Part shown: piece after piece, positions 8,662-17,966 of the stretch
How the letters are laid out: every line of letters starts with the position of its first letter
Numbering within the stretch: the first letter of the stretch is position 1
DNA from: Acidobacteriota bacterium
Lineage (GTDB): Bacteria; Acidobacteriota; Vicinamibacteria; Vicinamibacterales; SCN-69-37
Assembly (NCBI GenBank): GCA_947467605.1
Contig: CANIII010000008.1
Location: 1 to 64,000 of the forward strand
DNA: 64,000 bases
Direction: 5' to 3'
Position numbers and translations under genes: made by a program
Notes under the pieces: generated by a model
What the model saw: only the letters and a program-made list of their open reading frames with translations
Told to the model about the DNA's origin: nothing
Databases searched by the model: none

Positions 8662-11600
8662 TTATTTAATGGATACGAAGGCGATCACGGCGCCTTCAAG
8701 GACCCTATCCATGTTGCTGAGTCCATTGGTGATAGCCGCGAAGACGGTGTAGTCGTGGTCAAGTCGCGGTAAGTCCACAAGATCAAAGAAGATCTGGGCA
8801 TCGCCGGTGTCGCGGCCACGCGTTGAAATGCCGACCGAGCCGCGGAGATTGGGCAGACGGCCCGCCTCGTCGCGCATGTATCGCGCCTCGCCAACGTACT
8901 CGCTGGCGCCCGGGCTGCCACCTTGAATCACAAAATTGGAGACGATGCGATGAAAGGTGAGGCCGTTGTAGTAGCCGACGCGCGCGAGTTTCGCGAAACG
9001 CGCAACGGTCATCGGCGCATCCGATAGCAACTCGATCTCGATGTGATCGCCACTCTGCATCACCAGCGTGGCGGTCTTCGGCAGGTCCTGCACTTCATCC
9101 AGCGTCGCCTGCTGCGGCAATCGCACGCGTGGCTCGAGCTTGAACACTGCGTCGGGCACCAGGCGTTCGCACAAGGCCTTGGCCGCCGCGGCGATTTGCG
9201 GATCGAAATCTTCGAGACGGGCCTTGATGAACGGCAACAATTCGATCGGTCCCTGTTCGGTGATGCGTTCGAGCAGCGCCAGGCGCGGATCACGCGACGT
9301 GTCTTTACCTTCGTCGCTCAAGCGCTTCAAGGTCTGCACCAGCGCCATCGCGGTGTCGCCATTCTTCGGCGCACCTTTGAGCGAATTGGCGGCGGTGCGA
9401 ATCAGCTGAAAATCACGGCTCGACAACGCATCGATGGATTCAGAGAACAGACGCGCGCTCCCCATTGCACGCAGTCCGTCGAGCGCCGATGAACGCACAT
9501 TGGGCACGGGGTCTTTCGCGAGTGCCAGCAACACCGCTTCGTTTTTCAGACGACCGGCCACGGTCGCGACCGTCGCGCGCAATTGCCACGTCTGATTCGC
9601 GACGACTTCACGTTTGGCGAGATATGGCGCGGCCTCCGCGGGCACAAGACGACCGAGACCCACGAGCGCACGCGCGCCGATCTGCCACGGCGTCGTCGAC
9701 AGCGAATCGCCGAGCTGGTCGGCCAGCACGTGCAGTCGCTCGAGAATCGGCGCCATGTCTTTGCACGCAGTCACGAGGCCATCAATCGCCTGCATCGCCA
9801 CAGCCGTCGCCTCGTCACGCGTGGCGTTGAGCAGCGCACCGCAATCGCTAGAACGACTGGCCACACGGGCCGCGACCTTGACCGCCTCAATGCGGACCTG
9901 AAACACCTCATCCTTTAATTTCTGCTCGAGTGCAGCGAGCACAAACGGATCGGCGGTCGCGCCGTCGATGGGCAGATTGACAAGGGCCATCGTGGCGATG
10001 CGCCGCACCTGCCAATCACCGTCGGTGGTCGCTTTGATAATGGTGTCTTTGTCACGATCGCCGGCGTTGATGAGCGTCTGCATCGACAATCGGCGGATGC
10101 GAGCAACGAGGTCCTCTCCCTTGAAGTCCGTTCGACCGTGACCACTCAGATTTCGCAGCACCCGCCGGCTGCCCTCACTGAAGGGGATGCGCGGAAATCG
10201 TCTCGTCAATGCCTCGAGGCCTTTGATGCCGCCCAGCAAGCGCTCGGGCGCGATCCGAATGTCGAGCGCACCATCCGGAACATTCGGCAGGCAGTTGATG
10301 GCGATGAAGCAGTTGACGAGGAAGGTCCCGGCCTCCAGGGTGTTCGCATCGGCGTACGGCAAGCGACCCAGCGCATCCTGCATTGCTGAGGCGGTGACTT
10401 CATCAATCGTGGGTGTCGCGGTCAGCGCGGCCATGATCGCCGCGTGTACGGCGGGCGCTTCGGGGCTGTCAGTGTGAACGACCTGCGCAAGTGAGTTGGC
10501 CGCCTCTGCGCGCACGACCGCCTGCGAATCTTTGAGCAGAACCATGAGCGGCGCAATCGAGGTTGGCAGGTCGAGCCGGCCCATGGCGAGCGCCGCGGCG
10601 CGACGCACGTCGGTCGACGTCGACCGCGGCGCCGCGGTGTAGATCAGCGTGCGCTCGCGAACTTCTTTGTGGGAGGGAAGGTGTGTTGCACACGTGCAGA
10701 AGAAGCGATCGTCGGCGGCCCAGAGGACGTTGGTCGCCGTCACGGGGATCGGGCCCATCGTGACCTGGTCGCATGGCGCCTGCTCGGTCACGGAAGCAGG
10801 CGCGTCGCTCTGAATGCTCAGCGGGATAAACGCCGGCGCGTTGGCGCGCGCTCCTTTGTACTGCGGCGTTGCTGATGAGGTGGTCGCTGGCTTGGACACG
10901 ATGAGGCGACTCACACTCTCAATGGCCTGGTCGTACCATTTGCGCCATGCGGCCACAATCGTCGCGTTCTCCTCGGGATTGACGCCAGGACGCGCGATCG
11001 CACCTTCGCGTGTCTCCACAACAACACGGGCAGCGCCGACCTTCGTGATTAGCGCCTGCACTGCCGCGCCGGCTTTCGCATCGGCACTGGCCATCAACCA
11101 TGCGCTCGCGGCCACCGCGGTGCCGACGTTGCGCATTTCATCCGGGCTCGTCTTCTCAGCCGTGTCGCGGTTCGTGTGGTAGAAGCGATCGGTGAAATGC
11201 CAGTCGAGAACCGACGGCACACCCGCACTACCAAACTGCGTGTGATCGCTGCCGCCCTCGTACGGATTGCTGCGCACATCCCACGCACGCTTGACGCTCG
11301 AGAGGCTCTTGGCGGCCACGCGCTCGCACATGGCCATGTGGAAGTCGTTGATGAGATCGCCCTTCAGCGTGTCGGCGCTCACACGACTCGCGCCCCACTC
11401 CGTGTGCGGGTCCCACGGGCGCTGCCAGACCGCACCGGGATCAGGCCAACGCTCGATCAGGAACACACCGCCGGTTTTGGTGATGTCTTCGCCGGTCATG
11501 TCCATCGAGAACATGTATTTCACGCCGGATTTCTGATCGGGATGTTCAGTGAGCCAGCGACGGCTGCCGCTGATCTCGTTCACCCAGAGAAATGTCAGCG

Positions 11601-12642
11601 TGCGCGCTGGCTGCGGAATCTTCTTCGACAGCACGCCCATCACGAGCGCGCGCGAGAGTTCCATGTTCGTGGCCGTGCCGCTCGCGTTGTCGTTCGCGCC
11701 GGGCTCTTGCACGTGCGCGGCAATAACGATGCGCTCGTTGGGCGCGATGGCGCCGGGAATCTCCGCAGAGAGCGTGCGCTCGGGCTTGCGCGCAAACGAC
11801 GTGACGACTTCCACGCGCACTTTCACGGCGCCGGCATCCGTCGCGGCCTTCAACGTGGCCGCGGCGCGTGGTGTGGCGCGGAATCCGAACGGCTTTCGCG
11901 TCTCGTCGTACGTGATGCTGCCCCACTGCAACAGATCCGGGCTCGGATCGAGATACGCCGGCACCTTCGCCGTCGATATGACACCGATCGCACCGCGATT
12001 GACGACAGCCTGCGTGTAGAGCTGACCGGTCGCAGCCGTGCCGACCACGACCGCGCCTTTCACGTCTTTGTTGGCGTAGTCATTGGCGTTGCCGCCGCCA
12101 CCGACGTCGATGAGCGGCACCGTGACGCCACCCGGCGCCGTTGAGAACGAGTTGATCGCGAGCGCCAGCCGTTCCTTCTCTTTGGAGAGAACTATCTGTT
12201 CGGGCTGGCCGTCGCGAACAATCGCGAGCGTCGCCACCGCTTGATCCCAACCCGGGCTCGGTGTGGGCGCCGGTTCAATCCACAGCGATGGCACAGTGAT
12301 CGGTGTCTTCGGACGTTCCGACAACTCCTTGAAACCCGCGGCCACCAGCCGCGCCTTCACGCGATCGATCGACTTGTCGAATCCTTCATTGCCCGCGAGG
12401 CGCCAATAGTTGTCCATGAACCGGACCTGCGAGATCGCCGCATCGCGATCGAAGCCATCCCACACGCGGTCGATCACGGGGGTGACGACGGCATCGAGCG
12501 CGGGCGGCAGTTTGCGGGCGGCGGCGAGCTCAGCACGGACTTTTGCGGCGAGGTCGTCGTTTGTGGCGGGAGCCTGCGCCGTCAGCGCAGCAGGAATCAA
12601 GAGCGCAGCCAAGGCCGCGCGGGTCAGGACGCGAAGAGACAT
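8662..12642 (-). CDS. M28 peptidase - HEAT repeat - cyclophilin fusion protein
   Basis: A 1,326-residue secreted protein with three parts. After a signal peptide (residues 1-23), residues to about 600 form an M28 zinc aminopeptidase with IAAHVQEPGANDNASG, WVNEISGSRRW, FSMDMTGEDI and GGSDHTQFG metal-site regions. Residues from about 660 to 1130 are HEAT-type helical repeats (AAALAMGRLDLPTSIAPL, RRIATMALVNLP and similar). The last 180 or so residues are a cyclophilin peptidyl-prolyl isomerase with LTFHRIVSNFVIQGG, AQIFFDL and LDHDYTVFA. Separate genes usually encode these activities, so a fusion (or a sequencing join) is notable. A TACAAT -10-like box ends 8 bases before the ATG, implying a leaderless mRNA. 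Confidence 0.82.
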   Translation of the reverse strand: MSLRVLTRAALAALLIPAALTAQAPATNDDLAAKVRAELAAARKLPPALDAVVTPVIDRVWDGFDRDAAISQVRFMDNYWRLAGNEGFDKSIDRVKARLVAAGFKELSERPKTPITVPSLWIEPAPTPSPGWDQAVATLAIVRDGQPEQIVLSKEKERLALAINSFSTAPGGVTVPLIDVGGGGNANDYANKDVKGAVVVGTAATGQLYTQAVVNRGAIGVISTAKVPAYLDPSPDLLQWGSITYDETRKPFGFRATPRAAATLKAATDAGAVKVRVEVVTSFARKPERTLSAEIPGAIAPNERIVIAAHVQEPGANDNASGTATNMELSRALVMGVLSKKIPQPARTLTFLWVNEISGSRRWLTEHPDQKSGVKYMFSMDMTGEDITKTGGVFLIERWPDPGAVWQRPWDPHTEWGASRVSADTLKGDLINDFHMAMCERVAAKSLSSVKRAWDVRSNPYEGGSDHTQFGSAGVPSVLDWHFTDRFYHTNRDTAEKTSPDEMRNVGTAVAASAWLMASADAKAGAAVQALITKVGAARVVVETREGAIARPGVNPEENATIVAAWRKWYDQAIESVSRLIVSKPATTSSATPQYKGARANAPAFIPLSIQSDAPASVTEQAPCDQVTMGPIPVTATNVLWAADDRFFCTCATHLPSHKEVRERTLIYTAAPRSTSTDVRRAAALAMGRLDLPTSIAPLMVLLKDSQAVVRAEAANSLAQVVHTDSPEAPAVHAAIMAALTATPTIDEVTASAMQDALGRLPYADANTLEAGTFLVNCFIAINCLPNVPDGALDIRIAPERLLGGIKGLEALTRRFPRIPFSEGSRRVLRNLSGHGRTDFKGEDLVARIRRLSMQTLINAGDRDKDTIIKATTDGDWQVRRIATMALVNLPIDGATADPFVLAALEQKLKDEVFQVRIEAVKVAARVASRSSDCGALLNATRDEATAVAMQAIDGLVTACKDMAPILERLHVLADQLGDSLSTTPWQIGARALVGLGRLVPAEAAPYLAKREVVANQTWQLRATVATVAGRLKNEAVLLALAKDPVPNVRSSALDGLRAMGSARLFSESIDALSSRDFQLIRTAANSLKGAPKNGDTAMALVQTLKRLSDEGKDTSRDPRLALLERITEQGPIELLPFIKARLEDFDPQIAAAAKALCERLVPDAVFKLEPRVRLPQQATLDEVQDLPKTATLVMQSGDHIEIELLSDAPMTVARFAKLARVGYYNGLTFHRIVSNFVIQGGSPGASEYVGEARYMRDEAGRLPNLRGSVGISTRGRDTGDAQIFFDLVDLPRLDHDYTVFAAITNGLSNMDRVLEGAVIAFVSIK

Positions 12643-12649
12643 GGGCGGA

Positions 12650-12655
12650 ATTGTA
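12650..12655 (-). promoter_or_regulatory. -10 element of the M28/HEAT/cyclophilin gene
   Basis: TACAAT on the minus strand ends 8 bases before the ATG, placing the predicted start of transcription one base before the coding sequence. It sits beside the 12666-12752 inverted repeat. Confidence 0.4.
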
Positions 12656-12665
12656 GGAGCTTTTT

Positions 12666-12752
12666 ACCGTGATGGACGTAAAGAACATGAAGACAGATTT
12701 TCAAAAAGCTCTTTGAAAGTCTGTCTTTACGCCCTTCACGTTCTTCACGGTT
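12666..12752. repeat. Long imperfect inverted repeat (hairpin element)
   Basis: Two arms of about 43 bases begin ACCGTGA and meet at a central AGCT; about 34 of 43 positions pair, and most differences are A/G changes that would allow G-U pairing in RNA. The stop codon of the M49 gene overlaps the outer end. No T-run follows on either strand, so it is not a standard terminator. The shape suggests a mobile hairpin repeat that may also protect or end transcripts. Confidence 0.75.
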
Positions 12753-14661
12753 AGTCGGCCTTGGAGTACTCAAGCATCTGGGTCTCCAGGTCCTGCGGAT
12801 AGCTGATGGTGACGTCGGTGATCTTACCATCGGCGCCAATCACTGGTGACAGCTTCGGTTGCACGAAGCCCGTGTACGACGGCAAGTTGAGCTTGTCGAC
12901 ACGCGACACCACTTCGTCGCGCAGCGACGGGTCGAAGTGAATGCCATACGTGTCGAACAGCTTCGCGGCAGCCTCGTAGTCGCCCTCGCTCTTGATCCGC
13001 TGCACTTCGGCCAGCATGCGACCAACGCCCTCGTGGAACGCGTTGACGTCGACGACGACATAGAACGTCTTGCCGTCGCGCTGGCGCACGTCAATGGCCG
13101 TCGTGTGCGCCAGGAGCCAGTGCACGATCGCCTGGCGGTTGCGCATGTGGTCCTCCTCGATCTGTGAGCCTTCGCGAATGCGGCGGAGCTGCACGAGCGC
13201 GTTGCGTGCGTAGGCTTCGTACTCGGTGAGCACAATCGCGGTCTGATGCTCCGCCGGCAGCAATCCACACTCGGCGACCTTCGGTTCCCCGACGAAGTAC
13301 AGCGCGACCAGATCTGCGCGCGACTCCTCCAATGCGGAGTAATGCTCCTTGATCACCAGTTGCGGCTGCCCGTTCAACCGATCGGCGACACGGCCGGAGC
13401 CATGGCCCAACACTTCATGAATCGCGGTTGTCACTTCACCGGCGAGCGCGCCCCACTGCTCGGCGCGCGCCACTTCCTCTTCCGACCACGCAAACTCACG
13501 GCGATACGACGTCGGCAGCGACTTGTCGTACGCCTCGTTGATATTGGCCAGCGACACGGACTTGCTGCCGTGGACTTCGCGAATGTTCTGGTCGTTCGGC
13601 AGGTTGATGCCAATCGGCGTGACCGGCGCAGAATCCCCAGCCTCGACCACGACATCAATCGCACGTGCGGTGACGCCCTTCACATCCTTGCGGCGCCACT
13701 GCGGATCCCACGGCATCCGCGCCTCAAACCACGCGGCCGACTGCGCCAGTTGTTCAATGCCCTTCGTCTTCTCGACATTGACGATGTAGACAAGCGCTTC
13801 CCATGCGCCTTTGATGCCGCGTGCATCGAGATAGACCTCAACGAAGCCGTTGATGGTGTCGACCACCGAGTCTTTGTCGGCGAGCCACGCGATATCGTAA
13901 CTCGCGCGATCGGCGTCCTCACCGGTCGTGTACCAGCGAATCAGCGCCTCCAGCGCCGTCCGCATCGTGGCCGGCGCATACGGCAGCGCATCCGTCAGAT
14001 GACCCACGATTGCGGAAATCTCTCGGTGGTACTTTCCACCGACGCGATAGACCTCTTCGGTCAGCGTGTCGCCGTTCTTCACAAGTCGTGAGTTGAGGCC
14101 GTACGTCTCCCCAAAGCCCACGAGATCTGCGCTCGTCACTCCGCGATAGAGGTTGTTCGCGCTCATCTCAAGGATGTCGCGGCCGGCACCGGGCGTCTTG
14201 CAGGTGACCATCGGCTCACTGGCCGCATCGAAAAACGCAGCTTTGACTTCGAGCTCTGTCCCTATTTCACGCAAAACTGTGGAAAAGGGCTCTGACCCCG
14301 TGCCTTTCCCCAGCGCGCTTGCGAACTCGTCCCAGGTGCACTTGAGGACGAATTTGCGCGCAGTGAGGTTGTGGTACGGGCCGTTGTTGATCCAGAACAG
14401 CTTGGTGTAACGCCGAATTTCGGCGAGCACGGCCGGATCGACGCCGTCGGGGTGCGTGAGCACGTGCTCAAGCGCACGGCGCATGGCCAGGCTGTGGCGA
14501 TAGCGCTGGTCATAGTAGATGTCGCGACCCGCAAGCGCCGCCTGATACAGGTGCCACACCAGGATCTTGTCCTGCAGCGTCAGCGCATTGAACCCGTCCG
14601 CGTACACCTGCACCACAGCCGCATCGTCAATCTGTTCGAGAAGATATTTCCGGTCGCTCAC
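12751..14661 (-). CDS. Peptidase M49 (dipeptidyl-peptidase 3 family)
   Basis: A 636-residue zinc peptidase of the DPP III family, which removes dipeptides from the N-terminus of oligopeptides. The family's zinc motif is seen as HEVLGHGSG, and the second metal region as EESRADLVALYFVG. No signal peptide is visible, so it is probably cytoplasmic. I place the start at a GTG whose first bases overlap the stop of the upstream beta-CASP gene (GTGA); an ATG 42 bases further upstream lies deep in that gene. Near residue 125 a copy of the 46-base repeat is inserted in frame, adding about 16 residues (TGSEPFSTVLREIGTE). Confidence 0.85.
   Translation of the reverse strand: MSDRKYLLEQIDDAAVVQVYADGFNALTLQDKILVWHLYQAALAGRDIYYDQRYRHSLAMRRALEHVLTHPDGVDPAVLAEIRRYTKLFWINNGPYHNLTARKFVLKCTWDEFASALGKGTGSEPFSTVLREIGTELEVKAAFFDAASEPMVTCKTPGAGRDILEMSANNLYRGVTSADLVGFGETYGLNSRLVKNGDTLTEEVYRVGGKYHREISAIVGHLTDALPYAPATMRTALEALIRWYTTGEDADRASYDIAWLADKDSVVDTINGFVEVYLDARGIKGAWEALVYIVNVEKTKGIEQLAQSAAWFEARMPWDPQWRRKDVKGVTARAIDVVVEAGDSAPVTPIGINLPNDQNIREVHGSKSVSLANINEAYDKSLPTSYRREFAWSEEEVARAEQWGALAGEVTTAIHEVLGHGSGRVADRLNGQPQLVIKEHYSALEESRADLVALYFVGEPKVAECGLLPAEHQTAIVLTEYEAYARNALVQLRRIREGSQIEEDHMRNRQAIVHWLLAHTTAIDVRQRDGKTFYVVVDVNAFHEGVGRMLAEVQRIKSEGDYEAAAKLFDTYGIHFDPSLRDEVVSRVDKLNLPSYTGFVQPKLSPVIGADGKITDVTISYPQDLETQMLEYSKAD
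14254..14299. repeat. 46-bp dispersed repeat, copy 3, inside the M49 gene
   Basis: Same ends and length as the two other copies, but with only one CTGTGGAA unit. It lies wholly inside the M49 coding sequence, is read through without a stop, and keeps the frame. Confidence 0.8.
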
Positions 14662-16061
14662 AGTGGGATTCTCTCGCCTTGCATGGGCGTCTTGACGGTC
14701 CACTTGAGTTCGCGCTCAATGCGCGCCTTCAAGGTGTCCATCGGGCCGGGCTCGCCGTGCACGAGACACGTGAGCGTCGGTGGTGTGGTGAAGTGGCCGA
14801 GCCAGCGCATGATCTCATTCGCATCGGCGTGCGCCGACATCGAGTCGAACGATGCGACGTGTGCACGAATCGGGATGTCCTGTCCGTGCATGCGCGTGAA
14901 CTTCGCGCCATCACGAATCTGACGGCCGCGTGTGCCCACGCTCTGATAGCCGACAAACAGAATCGTGTTGCGCTCATCGGGCAGGCCCGTGCGCAGATGA
15001 TGCAACACGCGACCCCCCGTCGCCATGCCGCTCGCCGAGATGATGATCGCCGGCTCCGCCGATTCCTGCACGGCCTGTGATTCCTTCGGCGACGACACGA
15101 CGCGGAGCCGCGCCGTGGAAAACGCCATAACATCGCGCTCGCGACGACTGTGCGAGCCGGCCTGCGCGGCCATCTGTGCGATCTCGGGGTCCAGTTCGTT
15201 CAGACGCGTGCGGTACTCCTGCAACACTTCGCGCGCCATCGGGCTGTCGACATAGACCGGCAGTTCCGGAATCCGCTTTTGCGACTCAAGCAAGCCGATC
15301 CAATAGAGCAATTCCTCAACGCGACCCAGAGCAAACGACGGGATGATGACCTTCCCCTTGCGCGCCGCCGTCTCGGAAATCACCTGCGCCAGCCGCGCCT
15401 CATCGTCATGACCCTCGTGCAGGCGATCGCCGTAGGTCGACTCGAGCAAGACGACATCCGCTTCAGCGACGGGCGTCGGATCCGGCAGGACGGGACGACC
15501 GTACCGGCCGAGGTCGCCGCCAAACAGAATCGTCTTGTTCGCGTCGGCGATGCGCACACGCGCGAACGACGAGCCGAGCAGATGACCCGCGTTCAGAAAC
15601 TCCACCGTCACACCCGGCGCCACGGGCACGGGGCGATCGTAACCGACAGGCTGCAACTGCAACGCGGCGCGCGCCGCATCGTCTTCGGTGAAGAGCGCGA
15701 GCGCGGGCGTGTGTTTGCTGTAGCCCTTGCGATTCGCGCGCTCCGCATCCTCTTCCTGCAACCGGCCGGCGTCCGCCATCACGATCTTGGCAAGCTGGGC
15801 GGTGGCTTGTGTGCAGAAGATGCGGCCGCGGAAGCCCTGTTGCACCAGGCGCGGTAAGAGACCGCAGTGGTCGAGATGCGCGTGCGTGAGGATCACGGCC
15901 TCCACGCCCATCGGCAGCGGCTGCCAGTTGCGGTCGCGCAACTCTCGCAGCCCCTGGAACTGCCCACAGTCCACAAGAATTTTGTGGTCGCCGACTTCCA
16001 GTAAGTGCTTGGAGCCGGTTACCGTGCGTGCTGCGCCGTAGCTGGTGAGCGTCACCGACAT
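14658..16061 (-). CDS. Beta-CASP metallo-beta-lactamase fold hydrolase (RNase-like)
   Basis: A 467-residue protein. The metallo-beta-lactamase domain carries LTHAHLDHCG (HxHxDH), the next metal ligands near NAGHLLGS and LFGGDLG, and the beta-CASP motifs LESTYGD, SGMATGGRVLHH and VSAHADANEI-type SAHAD. This set fits the CPSF/Ysh1-like exoribonuclease family rather than a small-molecule hydrolase. RNA processing is therefore inferred. An in-frame ATG 93 bases upstream is rejected because the fold begins at MSVTLTSYG. The gene overlaps the M49 start by 4 bases and follows the PLP enzyme gene by 25 bases, forming a three-gene unit. Confidence 0.87.
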   Translation of the reverse strand: MSVTLTSYGAARTVTGSKHLLEVGDHKILVDCGQFQGLRELRDRNWQPLPMGVEAVILTHAHLDHCGLLPRLVQQGFRGRIFCTQATAQLAKIVMADAGRLQEEDAERANRKGYSKHTPALALFTEDDAARAALQLQPVGYDRPVPVAPGVTVEFLNAGHLLGSSFARVRIADANKTILFGGDLGRYGRPVLPDPTPVAEADVVLLESTYGDRLHEGHDDEARLAQVISETAARKGKVIIPSFALGRVEELLYWIGLLESQKRIPELPVYVDSPMAREVLQEYRTRLNELDPEIAQMAAQAGSHSRRERDVMAFSTARLRVVSSPKESQAVQESAEPAIIISASGMATGGRVLHHLRTGLPDERNTILFVGYQSVGTRGRQIRDGAKFTRMHGQDIPIRAHVASFDSMSAHADANEIMRWLGHFTTPPTLTCLVHGEPGPMDTLKARIERELKWTVKTPMQGERIPL

Positions 16062-16086
16062 GACGATGATGATGCCACTTTTCTTG

Positions 16087-17064
16087 TCAGACGAAATAGC
16101 CCGGCACGCCGCCCGTGTGCCAGAAGAGCACCGTCTCGTCGCGCCGCCAGACACCTGATCGCACTCGCGCGATCAGGCCGGCCATCGCTTTCGCGGTATA
16201 GACAGGGTCGAGGACGATGCCCTCGGTGCGGGCGACGAGGGCCAGCGCTTCGGTGGATGCCGGTGTCGGCACGCCGTAGCCACTGCCGACGAACGCGTCA
16301 TCCACCACGATCGGGGAATGAGCGCCAATTGACGCGGGTTGCGCGCCGAGCAGCGACGCGGCGCCGAAGAGAAGCTCGGCGATGGTCGTCGTCAGCACGG
16401 CAGAGGGGTCGTCCGCGCTGACGCCGATGATGGATGTTTTCACACCATAGAGCGCGCAGCCGAGAATCAGCCCGGCCTGCGTGCCGCCCGATGATGTGGA
16501 GTGGACGATCGCGGCGGGGCGATGTGGCGATGTCACAAGTTCTTCGACGCCACGTGCAAAACCGATGGCACCGAGTGGCGTCGACGCACCGAGCGGCACG
16601 ATGAATGGATGCTTCTTCTCGGCACGCGCTTCTGCGGCCACGAGCTCCATCGTCTGATTGCGCTCCTCGCGCGACGCGACGTAACCAACTTCAGCGCCGA
16701 ACAGGGCATTGAGTCGCGCATTGCCCGTCAGGGGCTGTGGACGAGCGCCGTTGGCGACAAGGACCACCTGCATGCCCAAGACCGCGCCGGTCGCGGCGGT
16801 CACGCGCGCGTGGTTCGACTGCACACCGCCGCATGTGATCAGCATGTCGGCACCCTCTTGCTGCGCAGCCGCGGCGACGGTCTGCATTTTTCTGACTTTG
16901 TTACCGCCCTGACCGAATGACAGCAGATCGTCGCGCTTCATCAGCAGCCGCGGACACTCGGGCCCAAGCGCGGCGCGCAGGCGCGTCAGCTCATCGATCG
17001 GCGTTGGATGCGGTGCGAGTGGGATCGACGGAATCAGCTGAAGGCTTCGTAAGGCGGTCGCCAT
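16087..17064 (-). CDS. PLP-dependent D-cysteine desulfhydrase / ACC deaminase family enzyme
   Basis: A 325-residue fold-type II PLP enzyme. The lysine that binds PLP is in GQGGNKVRK, followed by the substrate-carboxylate loop CGGVQSNHAR, both typical of the D-cysteine desulfhydrase/1-aminocyclopropane-1-carboxylate deaminase group; HSTSSGGTQAG is the phosphate-binding region. The two activities cannot be told apart by eye. A TAACAT box ends 10 bases before the ATG and no Shine-Dalgarno is evident. It is divergent from the MTHFR-like gene and leads the M49 operon. Confidence 0.82.
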   Translation of the reverse strand: MATALRSLQLIPSIPLAPHPTPIDELTRLRAALGPECPRLLMKRDDLLSFGQGGNKVRKMQTVAAAAQQEGADMLITCGGVQSNHARVTAATGAVLGMQVVLVANGARPQPLTGNARLNALFGAEVGYVASREERNQTMELVAAEARAEKKHPFIVPLGASTPLGAIGFARGVEELVTSPHRPAAIVHSTSSGGTQAGLILGCALYGVKTSIIGVSADDPSAVLTTTIAELLFGAASLLGAQPASIGAHSPIVVDDAFVGSGYGVPTPASTEALALVARTEGIVLDPVYTAKAMAGLIARVRSGVWRRDETVLFWHTGGVPGYFV

Positions 17065-17089
17065 GACACTGACATGTTAGGGGAAAGGG

Positions 17090-17095
17090 TAAACT
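17090..17095 (+). promoter_or_regulatory. -10 element of the MTHFR-like gene
   Basis: TAAACT ends 8 bases before the GTG start, so transcription would begin one base before it (leaderless). A separate minus-strand TAACAT at 17074-17079 would serve the divergent PLP enzyme gene. Confidence 0.4.
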
Positions 17096-17102
17096 TCCGT
17101 CA

Positions 17103-17942
17103 GTGTCTCTGTTCAAGGTTCTGACCGACTCCCCAGGCATTGTCTCTGTTGAGTTGCGGCCGCCGCGCGCGGAGCTCGACGCATCCGCGGGTATGGACGC
17201 CTGGATCGACACGTATCACAGCGTCACCGGGCTCGTACGCGACAGCATGCCGGTGTTTCTCACGGATAGCGCCGTGGGTGCGCGAGAAGAAAACAACCTG
17301 CGCCATCTCGTGATCAATCTCGGCAGCGACGTGCCGCGCGATCGCGTCGTGCCGTTTCTGACCTCGAAGCACACGATGGAGTTCTGCCTCAACTACGCGG
17401 AGCGCGCATGGCATGAGGGCTTCTCGTCGCTGGTCGTACTCGGCGGAGACAAGTCGGTGGGCGCGCCGCGATGTGTCGAGCATGCGTGGCAACTGCGGGA
17501 GGCCATTCACGCGCACGTGCCGGAGCTCACACTCGGCGGCTGGGCAAATCCGCACGCGAACGCGGAGACACAGGCCGGGTTTCTGTCCGACAGCCGGTTC
17601 TACGGCGAGTTCTTCCTCACACAAGTGGTCTCGCACCACGATCGTGCCAAGGTCGATGCATTTCTGAATGCGGCCGCGAAGCGCCATGTGACTCAGCCCG
17701 GAATTTTTGGCGTGTTCTATTACCGCAGTGCCAACGTCAAAACACTCGAGACGTTGAAGCAATTTCTGCCGGTCCCAACCGAGGGGTTGATCACGGAGTT
17801 TGCTGAGGGCGCGACGCCGGAAGATGTCTGCGCCGCGACCATTCGCGGACTGCGCGCGTCTGGTGTGAAACACATCTATGTTTCGAACCTGCCTGTGCGC
17901 CGAGCGCGGCAGACACTCGCCGACATCCTCGCACGCGTCTAG
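17103..17942 (+). CDS. Methylenetetrahydrofolate reductase-like (MetF family) protein
   Basis: A 279-residue TIM-barrel-type protein that resembles MetF: an opening VSVELRPPRAE (the family's PPR/PPK segment), PFLTSKHT, LVVLGGD, LGGWANPHAN and FFLTQVVSHH, which correspond to flavin- and folate-site segments of 5,10-methylenetetrahydrofolate reductases. Similarity is moderate, and it may be a divergent relative using another pterin or electron donor. It starts with GTG immediately after a TAAACT -10-like box. It is followed convergently by the nitroreductase gene. Confidence 0.6.
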   Translation: MSLFKVLTDSPGIVSVELRPPRAELDASAGMDAWIDTYHSVTGLVRDSMPVFLTDSAVGAREENNLRHLVINLGSDVPRDRVVPFLTSKHTMEFCLNYAERAWHEGFSSLVVLGGDKSVGAPRCVEHAWQLREAIHAHVPELTLGGWANPHANAETQAGFLSDSRFYGEFFLTQVVSHHDRAKVDAFLNAAAKRHVTQPGIFGVFYYRSANVKTLETLKQFLPVPTEGLITEFAEGATPEDVCAATIRGLRASGVKHIYVSNLPVRRARQTLADILARV

Positions 17943-17966
17943 CCACGATCGACTGATTTCGCCCAG

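Noticed and set aside
11176-12144. A 322-codon open frame opposite the M28 fusion gene
   Set aside because: High GC leaves the opposite strand open. Its translation has no recognisable motif, whereas the minus strand encodes clear M28 motifs.
14662-14703. Upstream ATG start for the M49 gene
   Set aside because: It lies inside the beta-CASP gene, and the GTG overlapping its stop (GTGA) is a better-coupled start.
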